Assembly (NCBI GenBank): GCA_947561585.1
Contig: CANNZV010001125.1
Span: 1 to 64,000 of the forward strand
Direction of reading: 5' to 3'
Origin: Caprella mutica
Lineage: Eukaryota > Arthropoda > Malacostraca > Amphipoda > Caprellidae
DNA: 64,000 bases
The translations under genes and the position numbers were made by a program. A model generated the notes under the pieces. That model worked only from the letters and a program-made list of their open reading frames with translations. It was not told the origin of the DNA and made no database searches. This document shows positions 26,901-38,900 of this stretch, in pieces. The stretch's first letter is position 1. Every line of letters starts with the position of its first letter.

Positions 26901-29900
26901 CGTTAGGAGATAATGTAACAAACAGCTATTAGAGCCAAGTTAGTAGCAAATAGGACATTAGTATAAGAAAAAGCGTGGGTAGAGTAAGTTCTGAGCCATC
27001 GAATGATTCCACATTTCAATTCTGAACGAAAAGATAGATCTGTTCGATAGCTGGGGGTTTACCCTAGATGTTGTGAAGGACAGGGTATGTTATATTAGAG
27101 AGGGCAGCACTCTTTGCTACCTTATGGCTGCCCTTATTTGTGTGTTGCCAGCAGCAGCAGCACTTATCGTTACCAATCAGCACCTTAGCAGTGACAGGAG
27201 TAGCGTTAGCATGAGAGGTGACAGTGTGACACGCATGCTAAGCCACATAACTTACAATATTTGTGATCGCTACAAAAGAAAATTTCACATGATTGGTAGG
27301 TAGATGGATGGGGGAAATAAATTAATTAATTCCAAAAATTACAACAGGGACAGTTTTCAGTTATCGGAAAAAAAAAATATAATTGTTCAACTCGTTATTT
27401 TAAATGGCATCCATGATACTTGCAGGTATCATGGATACCGAATAAAATAACAAGTTTAAAGATTAAAATTATCAAGTTTCTTATTTGTTAGAAAATGTGG
27501 ACCGTCCGATACTTCAAAGTCATAATGTACATATATTTTTTGCACTCATCATCTATAATTTTGGGCGAGATACAGAAAGATAACATTCACACTCTACCAA
27601 TCATAAGACATTTTCTGAATAATTCATGCACTAATTGTCTTTGTAGCGAAAATATGACAGATGAAATGAAATATTCTAGTGATAAAAGATACAAAAGAAA
27701 TTACTTAAAGGAGATTATGTTTAGAAAATAAGCATGGTTTGCACTTTGCTCTAATAGTCTACATTAAATGCACAGAATGGCATGCAATAGTTATAGCTAG
27801 AACAAGGGAAGTGGATGAAAGAAAAGGATAGGAAGGTAAACAGAAATAGAATAGATAATGGGAGGAGAATAGAGAGAGAGAGCACAAATAGATATAAAGA
27901 ATAGATATTAGGATAGATGAAGTAAAAAAATAAATAAGATGGAATTCATTTATGTAGCTAGTTAGGAATAATACCTAGTTTATTTTAATTAGCTTAGCTA
28001 GAACTGACATTAGTTGAATCTTTTAATAGAATTCAAAATTATATATTATTTAGACTGGATCTATCTGAATAGCTAACTCACCTATTTTTTTTATTTATAT
28101 GAAATTATTATTAAGTAGAGTGCATAGAGATATCCCATGTGAAGTGCAATCACCAAAAAACATACATTTATTCAACTTTAAAGCAGACAAATTTTAACTT
28201 AAGAACATTTGAGGTGCCACAAAATGATAGCAAGTAGCTAATGTTGCCGTTAAAACCCAGTACGCAAGATACGACAAAACCGATCGCGTCACCTGGAAGT
28301 TAAAAAGCCCAAAAAACTTGGGCAGGATGGTTCTAGTGTTTTGCTGGTGGTTCTGACATGCGAAAATTGAGGAGGATCCAATGAGACAGGAGGAACATGG
28401 AGGGACACAGAGGGAGGAAGGAGGGAGAGGTTAGTCTAGAACATGCAATGGTGTGTTATCAGTTCTATCTCACCTGGTATGTGTACAGCCCGAAGAACTT
28501 AGGTAATAAAGTTCTGGGATTCTGATTAAGATTCTGCGGAGTGGAAGATTCGTTAGGAAACAGAATAGGGTAAATTACGAGTTATCAGTCAGTTTCGCAT
28601 CTTCGGTCATATAAGAAAGAATGATATTTTAATTGTTATTTTATTTCAATTTAATTGGTATCCATGATACCTGGATACCAATTAAAATAAAAGAACAATT
28701 ATAATATCGTTCTTTCTTATATGACCGAAGATGTGAAACAGACAGATAATTCGTAATTTACTAGATAATTAAGATATTAAGTGGAGGCATCAATGAATAA
28801 GTTGAGACATCCATTGTCTTGTGTGAATACAAACTGACTTTAAAAGTAGGTAGAATGGAATTTTTTTTTCATTCATATAAATTGAAATATTTAGAACCAT
28901 ACTATTTGATGCATAAAAGGAAAATGTCCAGTAAAAAAGTTTTTACTAACAGACTGACCCGTAAGGTAAGGAAATAAACTTCAATTTTATCTAATATAGA
29001 AATCGATGATGAGAAGTAGCAAACAAATATAGTAGCCATCTAACCAGTGAATGAAAATCTCAATGGAATATAATTTAAAGTAGCAAATGACTTCAGGTTT
29101 TCACTTTCGCATTGAATGCCTACGTTACTGACAGTTGCTACTTTTCTCTCTCACCATATAATAACCAGGCAGTAACTTTTGCAGGAACTCCGCCTCCTTG
29201 TGCTGAATGGTTTTGATGATGAACTCGTCATCACTGGTGAGGTAGAAGATAGAACCACTGGCACCTGAAAAAGAGATACTATTGTGGAACAGGTACCTAC
29301 TATCAGAGGAAAGAGATACTATTGTGGAACAGGTACCTACTATTAGAGAAAAGAGATACTAGTGTGGAACAGGTATTATCAGAGAAAAGAGATACTATTG
29401 AGGAACAAGTAGCTAGCTACCTACTATCAGAGAAAAGAGATACTAGTGTGGAACAAGTACCTACTATCAGAGAAAAGAGATACTATTGTGGAATAGGTAC
29501 CTACTATTAGAGAAAAGAGATACTAGTGTGGAACAGGTATTATCAGAGAAAAGAGATATTATTGTGGAACAGGTACCTACTATCAGAGAAAAGAGATACT
29601 AGTGTGGAACAGGTATTATCAGAGGAAAGAGATATTATTGTGGAACAGGTATTATCAGAGAAAAGAGATACTAGTGTGGAACAGGTATTATCAGAGAAAA
29701 GAGATACTAGTGTGGAACATGTAGCTACTATCAGAGAAAAGAGATACTAGTGTTGAACATGTAGCTACTATCAGAGAAACGAGATACTATTGTGGAACAG
29801 GTATTATCAAAGAAAAGAGATACTATTGTGGAACAGGTACCTACTATCAGAGAAACGAAATACTATTGTGGAACAGGTACCTACTATCAGAGAAACGAGA

Positions 29901-32900
29901 TACTATTGTGGAACAGCTACTATCAGAGAAACGAGATACTATTGTGGAACAGCTACTATCAGAGAAACGAGATACTATTGTGGAACAGCTACTATCAGAG
30001 AAACGAGATACTATTGTGGAACAGCTACTATCAGAGAAACGAGATACTATTGTGGAACAGCTACTATCAGAGAAACGAGATACTATTGTGGAACAGGTAC
30101 TATCAAAGAAAAGGTTTATAGGTCATGTACCAATATCACTCAAAATGAGCCTCTGTATGCCACAATTGCCGTACTTTTATAACGTAAAAAAACTAGTTTT
30201 AATTCCTAATTGAAAAAAAAATTGAGTGGCAATTGTTGTCAATAATATCTCTATTTTTAGTAGCTAAGCTACATGGACTGGCAGATGTAGATGTGCTTCG
30301 GACTGGGGCTGAATGGTTACCTGGATTACTGAGTTCTCTGAGAACTTCGTTACATAGGGATACTAGGTAGTCTTCAGGGACTATACGGAAGAGATTGCGG
30401 AAGTGGCGAAAAGCTGTGGGAGCGTACACTTTGAATCTGAAAAAGGAAATTGCATTCGGGCATTTCAATTTTGCTCAAAACATTTACAAATTAAAACCAT
30501 GGCCAATAATGTATCCAAGCTAATAAAGAACTCAAATTAATTTAATATAGAATAAGTTTACTGAGAGTAATCTGGAATGAGAAAGAGCTGACATATCTAT
30601 AATTCTATATATCACATATTGTGACAGAAAAGAAAACTACTTTCCAAGTTCATATGACATAACTCACCTAAATTCAGAATAGGGATGGGCAGGTGTGGTT
30701 TCAGATCCACTGGGGGGAAAGGCGATTGTCTCCACCACGTAGAAGTCCTGGATCAGCACATCCACTTGTGGTTGATTGGCTAGGGCACCCACTGCTTGGT
30801 GGATGCCCAACTGAATAGAGCCCATGATTTGGTTGGTGGTGATCTGGATGGAACAACAAAATATAAGCCCTCGGCTAATGCTGTATTACACTATTTATCA
30901 AATGAAAAATGTAACTATGAGATTAATGATTATAGCTAATTAAGATATCTAACCATTATATTATTATTTAGGTACTACAATAATAAAAACAACCTCAAAA
31001 TATTACATTATTTAATATAACTATTAAAGTCAGTTATGAATTGGTATCCAGGACACCTGCATGTTGAACTTGTTAGAACATGTTTAAAATTTGTCAGAAT
31101 TTGAAAAAATGTTTACTATATCATTTTTTCTTATATGACCAAAGATGTGAAACTGACCAATAATTTGTAACTTACCCTAACTATATTGAAAGTATAACTC
31201 ATTTACCATTGAAAAGGGTACCTTTTTGTTGACTATTAACTAGGTATATTAAAAAACTATAACTCTACTTATAAATAGTGTACCTTTTTGTATGTGACCT
31301 GTCCCCCCTCCATGACTCTCCTGTGTCCTATCTTCCTCTCCTTATCCCTGAGGGTGTCATGCCGTCCACTCAGACCACCGGGTGTTCTGGGGGTAGCTGC
31401 CCCAGTGCCGGCAGGGGGCGTCTTCAGCCCTCCTGAAGATTGCATGGCTGCAGCTGCAGTCACCTTTTAAATGAATTGATTATATAGAATTTAGGTCTTT
31501 GTAGAAACCTATATTTATAAAAAATTATTTAATTTAGTATTTACGAAACTTATAATAATTATGAAAATTATTTTAATTATTATTAATGAAAATTATTTTA
31601 TTTATCATTTATGAAAATAATTTCATTATTTAATTATATAAAATTATTATTATTATAATTTATCAAGTGAATATCTATATCCCAAATACACCACTAATTC
31701 TTTACTCACATCTACAGGAGGGGGTCTGTGTTTGCTGTTGTTTTCTTTTTTACTTTCATCTGGATCTGTAAAGTAAAAAAATTAAAATTAAATTCAAAGA
31801 ATTAATTTGTAGAGAAACACCCAAGTTGGAGTAGGATACGAATTATTGGACAGTTCTTCATTTTCGAGCACATAGAAAAAAATGAAATCAAATATTTTGA
31901 CTCATTTTTTAATTGGTGTCCATGATACCTGGAGGCTGCAGGTATCATGGATACCAATTAAAACAACAAGTCAAAAGGTTAAATTGTGTATTTTCTTATA
32001 TGATCGAAAATGTGGAACTGTCCGATAATTCGGAGCTTACCCTATTAACATTCATGATTTTGATAAAATTTTCACTAATTCATAATAATATAACTGACTA
32101 TTCCATGCCTACTTAACAAGTTAACAACATATTGATGAATATGGATGACTATTCCATGCCTCAATATGAATGACTATTCCATGCCTCAATATGAATGACT
32201 ATTCCATGCCTCAATATGAATGACTATTCCATGCCTCAATATGAATGACTATTCCATGCCTCAATATGAATGACTATTCCATGCCTACTTAACATCATAA
32301 TGAGTATCATAAAAGTAGTCAGTATAACATGATGAAGAGGTTACTGTAGACGCATCTATTGACACACCAATCATCAGCTGTTGATAGTTACCAAAGATAA
32401 CACACTACACAGTGACACACATGTGTGCGAGTAACGTGTATACATGTGTGGGTGGGGAGGGGGGTTAGAAACACGTACACACACGGGGTGTGTGTACGTG
32501 AAGAAAGCCATACACACTGTAATGGGCACTGAGTTATAAAACAGGTGTGGGTGGTTAGAAATAATCGTGAAGTTATGAAAAGGCAGTAGAAATGTGGTTA
32601 GATGTAAATTAAGGGCCAGAGAGACATTTGTAACTGCTGTAATTAGGGTTAAGAACAGGTGTTATGGTGGTACTCTCCGTACTGAACAGGTGTAATGATA
32701 CTATGGAGTATTATACGCAGTACAGTGAGAAGTCTGTTTGGAACTATTATCCAAAATATCTAATAAAAATATCATTTCCATCGCAAATCGTATTTACTCT
32801 CAAATTAATGTGTAAGTCAGTCATTTTAATCATTTCACTATAATTTATATCAGCTATGTACGTGACTATGAAAGGAATTCACCAGTTGAAACTTAGTAGG

Positions 32901-35900
32901 GTAAGTTACGAATTATAAGACGGTTACACATTTTCGATCGTATAAGAAAATGATATAATAATAATTTATCTTATATTTATTTCTATTTTCAATTGCAGGT
33001 ATCATGGATTTAAAATGAAAGCTGAATAATAATACTATAACTTTTTCTAATATGAACGAAAATGTGGAACCGTTCGATAACTCAGAACTTACCCTAATGA
33101 AGCACTAGCTTATCATTCATGACGTCATTTACTTCACTATCAATACGATCCTCATTTGATTTTTATTACAACGATCCAAATATCAGTTCCATTGATATAT
33201 ACCACACATTATTTTATTCAGTGTGTTTGAGCAGTTCTTTTGTATCTTGAAATTCGAATAATAATCAGATTTTTTCACATTTAATGCGAATTATGAACCA
33301 GTTAAACATTGACAAAAATTATCACCAAAACCTATTATCATTTTACCCAAGAGAAAACATTCAAAACACGCTTCTCATACGCGAAAATATTGAAACTATC
33401 GATGACGTCAGTAGGGGTACGACATTAGATTTTATTCTATCTGTTCTACCTTTCTACATTCAGAAAAATTTGCCATTACACATCCGCTTCTTATACAAGA
33501 AAACATGACGTCATTGGGGCTAAAACATTAGATTCGATAGCAGCGAAGTGATAAGAAGGTTATGCATCACAGATAAGTCAACAAACAGTGGCATTGACCT
33601 GATAGAAGCGTCTTAACGGGCCCCTCGAACAAATAGGAAGCTATTCACGATAGAAGTTGCTCAGTTGTCGCACAGCTACACATTGTCGATCATAAGAACA
33701 TGTGTATAATTAAATATTGTTAACGCTGACTTCAATATTTTTGATCATAGAAGAAACCTATGGATAATTTAACCGATTTAATTGGTATCCATGATATCTA
33801 TAACGAATTAATTACTAATGATGTATGCAGGTATCATGGATACCGAATAAAATAACGAGTTAATAATACTTAATATTACTCATGATGTATGCAGGTATCA
33901 TGGATACCGAATAAAATAACGAGTTAATAATACTAATATTACTAATGATATATGCAGGTATCATGGATACCGAATAAAATAACGAGTTAATAATACTTAA
34001 TATTACTCATGATGTATGCAGGTATCATGGATACCGAATAAAATAACGAGTTAATAATTCTTAATATTACTAATGATATATGCAGGTATCATGGATACCG
34101 AATAAAATAACGAGTTAATAATACTTAATATTACTCATGATATATGCAGGTATCATGGATACCGAATAGAACGAGATGAATACTCATTAATTATATTAGA
34201 CCCATAACACTGAGTCATTAGGTATATTATCAAAAGATTACAAAGTTAATCATTAAAAGATTACAAAGTTATAAAGAAGAGTCTAGAGTCTAGAGGTATT
34301 AAAAATGCCTAACTGAAAGCCGTATAACTTAACACTAATTACAGGAGTGATCACAGTAGCTGATGAGAATACATTACATAGAGTGAATAATAATTTATCA
34401 AAAACGTATGCAGCATTTTCAATACAATAGCCGATTAACATATATTTGAGGGAGTTTAAAGTCTGAAACAAAATATATCGTTACGACTTGTGAATATTAA
34501 AAACAAGAGACTTTGATAGAGCAGTCAAATAAGAATGAGACACAATGAAGAAAATTATCAAAACTAGGTGACAATGCTCATAGATGCCGAAAAGCTACTC
34601 TTTAAATACAGTCACCTAGAGATGCTAATGTACATAAACAGCTGGGCGTTTTATTCACGTTTAGCGACCACAGAAGGACGTATAAAACGACCAAACAAGT
34701 AGTTATGTTTATGGTCGCAATAGACGGCGTGATTGCAATCAAAGCTTGTCTCACAATAGTTAGTTTTTATTGAGGTTTATAGATTGACACGCTAGATGTC
34801 AGTAAGGTCTATTTTAGAGAGGATAAACAGTCACTTTCACTCTTATGACTTGAATGCATTGGCACACACTTGCATTCCACAGGAAAAAAAAAACTTTACG
34901 AGGAGACCTTCACACGCCCTGCATTTAGGTACTGCTAGATACACTTTTTACTGTATCAGTTTGTGATAAAAATTATAGATACAATTTAAGCATCTGTACT
35001 CATATCATGGGATAAACATTTCACTGATTTCAATGTTCAAATAAACATACATACAAAACTACGGAAAATCTATAATGCAATCGATGTATTTGCGTTGTAT
35101 GTGAATATACTCGATACATATAGTATAATTGCACTGCTGTGCTCGATACACGATGCCTACATAGATACCAAATACTAATTTTCACGCATCTAAATTCAGT
35201 GTAGGGAAAGTTACGAAATATAGCACAGTTCTACTTTTTCGATCATATAGGAAAAAAATCTACCATTTTAACTCGTTATTTTAATTGGTATCCATGATAC
35301 CTGCAGGCATCATGGAAGCCAATCGAAATAACGAGTTAAAATGCTACATTACATACTTCTTCTTACATGTTCAAAAATGTAGAACTGTGTTACAATTCGT
35401 AACTTACTCTTATTTAAATATATTTACTGTTGACCAAACGTGCCATATCTTCACAGTTACAGATCATTACTTCATTCACTATTAGTGTATATCTGTCACT
35501 CACTTAACCCCACCCAGTCCAGCACATCCCTTTAGCTATTCATTACGATGCTCTACTGAAACAACTGGGCAAGATGAGGTTAAACATCAAATAGCAAGCA
35601 ATGAGACTGAGTTTTTTCTTCTTGTATTGAGCTGGTCAGTTTATAAGTGCATTATATTATTTACAAGTAGTATATTATAATATTAACGAATGAAAAGAGT
35701 GGAGTCAGTGGACATTTTAAAGTTAATTAGCTGATGGTAAATTTTGATAGAGCAACGTCTAAAAAAAAGAACAAATTCATGTGAGCTATGGTAAGTTACG
35801 AATTATCGGTCAGTTTCTCTTATTGGATCATATAAGAGAAAAATATAATAATATTTGAAATTGAATAATTATATCTTTTTTCTTATATGGCCGAAGAATT

Positions 35901-38900
35901 GGAACTGACCGATAATTCGTATCTCACCCCAGTACTAAGTTCACAGGAATTAAGGCTGACCTCTGGTGTACAAGTTGGAAGCACGATATGTAGCATGATT
36001 AGCTACCATTCAATTAAAGGGAAAATATATACAGATATACAAAAATAATAAAGGGGTGTCTACCCTCTGACATCTTGGGAACAAAAGGTCAGGGGAAAAG
36101 AAATACAAGGGACTTCAAAGAAGCAGTCGGATAGTTAGTCAAAAAATTTTGATGATTATTTCAAAAGGATAAAATCTTTAGAGGAAAAATTTCCTTCAGG
36201 AACTAGTCAAGTATATCCAGAATAAGGTTATATATAATACCCACCCTGCTATGATAGTTTCCATTAATATTATTTATACATTAAATAAAATGAAATATAC
36301 TGATGATCGACGGAAAGCTCTTAAATAATTTTAACAACTTTAGAATATGCATTATTAAATATACGGCATCATCAATCTATTGATATTAAGTTTTCGAGAA
36401 TTTTAAAAGTATGGAAAAGTACACTAGTCATTTAAAAGGCATATGGCACAGGCTATCGTAACATCTATTGGTTATAATAGCACGTTATAAAAGCATCTTA
36501 ACATAAAAAGTTATAATAATATATAATATAATAGCACGATATAAAAACACACTAGTCATTTGAAAGGCATATGGCACAGGCTATAGTTGCAGTTATTGGA
36601 TATAGCAATGTTTGGTGTGCAGCTCTCTGGTATCAAAGTGTAACGGAAACAAAACAGATAACTTATTTGCTTTATGTTAGAGCAGAGGAGAAACAATTAG
36701 CTACACCATATAGATAACTTTTAATGCATGAACATGGTTTAAAAAGACAATATAGAAGATGAAAGAGGTACCACTATTAAATTACGTACGTGTAATTGTC
36801 ACATGAGGCGTCATTCAAAACTGCCATTACTTATAGAATAATAAAAGTGATCAATATGCAATAGTATAGTAGTATCTTTATCTACAGTAATACAACAAAC
36901 TGGTTATCAATTTATACCAAAGTACCCGAAGCCTCGATGTAAATAGCTTACCAATTTCTCTTCAGTTATGTAAAATATTGTTTAAATGGAAAATAGATTA
37001 TCACATATGGCTTTGCATCAGTGAGCTGTAAATCAGTTGCATAATTCAGTGGGCGTGAACACGGAAGAAATTTGAGGAATTTGGTACTTTCAAAAATATG
37101 AGGTAAGTACCAGGAAGGTACTGTGACGATGTTAACATCTCAGGTGTCAATAGGTAATTAAACTGTGATAGTTATCTGTTCAGAATAATGTGGATGAGGA
37201 GCTTAAAGTATATAAAAATGACTTAATTAGACCAGCTGTATTACAAGAATTGGCAGGATTAACTAAGGAGTGAAACTCCTGAATTATGAAGTATTGGTTC
37301 ATTCATATCTATGGTGCACTAGATAGTTTTTTATGATTAAAATCATAGAAAACAATAGTCATTGAGGGATAACTATGACGAATTCTTGAAGTATATCATT
37401 TTCTATGATTTAAACATAGAAAACTATTCATAACTAAAGTGCATTTCAAAATTCATGTCATTATTCAATCGAGTGCTTCATTTTATAGAGGATTGGTAGT
37501 AAACAGTTTATTTAAACCAACTCAGTTTATTTAGGTTAATTGTAATAAATTAAAAGTTTGATTCAGACAGGTTTTGAAATGATTATTTTAAAAAATAGTT
37601 TTATGAATTGAACATTCTAACTAGATCGTCTAATACGAATAATGATACCTGGTCTCACGAAATTCTTCCAGTTTAACGTTAGGGTTGTAGCTACCTCTCT
37701 ACGAACTGATCTGTTGCGCTATAGGTTATAGTTGTGCTGCCTCTAACCACGGTGTGCCGGGGCAAGGTCAGGGGCCTGCCTATTGTTGGCACGCATTCCT
37801 AGTACCTTTCCTCGAGCAAATTGCCGTGATACAAAATTACAAATACTGAGGTAGGGTGGGTTACGAATTATCGGTCAGTACTACAACTTCGGTCATATAA
37901 GAAAAAACAATATAAAAATTATTATTATTACACAGTGCTATCTAATATATTCTCGCCGGGTTTGCAGAAGTATTAGATAGCACTTTGTAATAATAACAAT
38001 TTGTATATTGTTTTTACTGATATGACCGAAGTTGTAGTACTGACCGATAATTCGTAACTTACCCTAACTGATGCAAATTCTACTATTATTTGAGTTGCTG
38101 GCATAATTTTGACGAGAGTCGAGACTAAAGTGAAATAATAATATGATATGACGTAACCAATTAGATGCTTATTAATATAGAAGCTATCTTGAACTCATTT
38201 CTGAACAAAAGGCCAAATAGTTGATCTTTGATGAACCGACTTATTGTTCTTCTGAGAAATGTCAAATAATATCGAAACCTACAACATCTACAGTATAGAG
38301 TAAAATAGTATCCTATTACAACTATCAAATCGAATATATTTTCAAGCATTTCTTAAATGATAAAAAAGTCACACTCCCAAATTAGAGCACCGGCGATAAG
38401 CATCTCCATAATTAATAAAAACAATTAAATAAAAATCTTGAAGAATTTATCTTCTTTTTAATGGAATTTTATAGTCTTTTTTAAAAATAATGATGTTACC
38501 CACCATCCATAGTATAACTTCGAAACTACTAATGCTAATATGTAATCAATAAAAACATAAACTTTATATGCATCTAGTCCTACTTTATATAAGCCTATCT
38601 ATTTTCGTGAATAGCGTTATTTGATACACAAAAATTATCTAGTAGAATGCACTTAGTCTGCACGTCCTTGTACGGCCACAAACATGTAGTATAAATAGAG
38701 GCCCTTACAATGGCACTATTTATATAGTTTGTGTAGTAATGATATGCCGGTAACTAGGAAGCGTGAATACCCACTCAGAAAGTTATGGTGGGGCCATTTA
38801 AGATTGTTAAAGAGTCTTCCTTTAATAACGACAAGCATACGGTATCATAACTGATATAGAATATATTTCAAAATGATTTAAAGCCTCTTCTACTATACTA

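Noticed and set aside
27073..27731. Plus-strand frames of 76 and 78 aa (one with a hydrophobic stretch)
   Set aside because: No recognisable motif, not bounded by convincing splice sites, and inside a kinase intron among family A remnants. They read as chance frames.
29322..30213. Frames with [16 protein letters not shown] repeats on the plus strand
   Set aside because: Translation of the minisatellite in the kinase intron.
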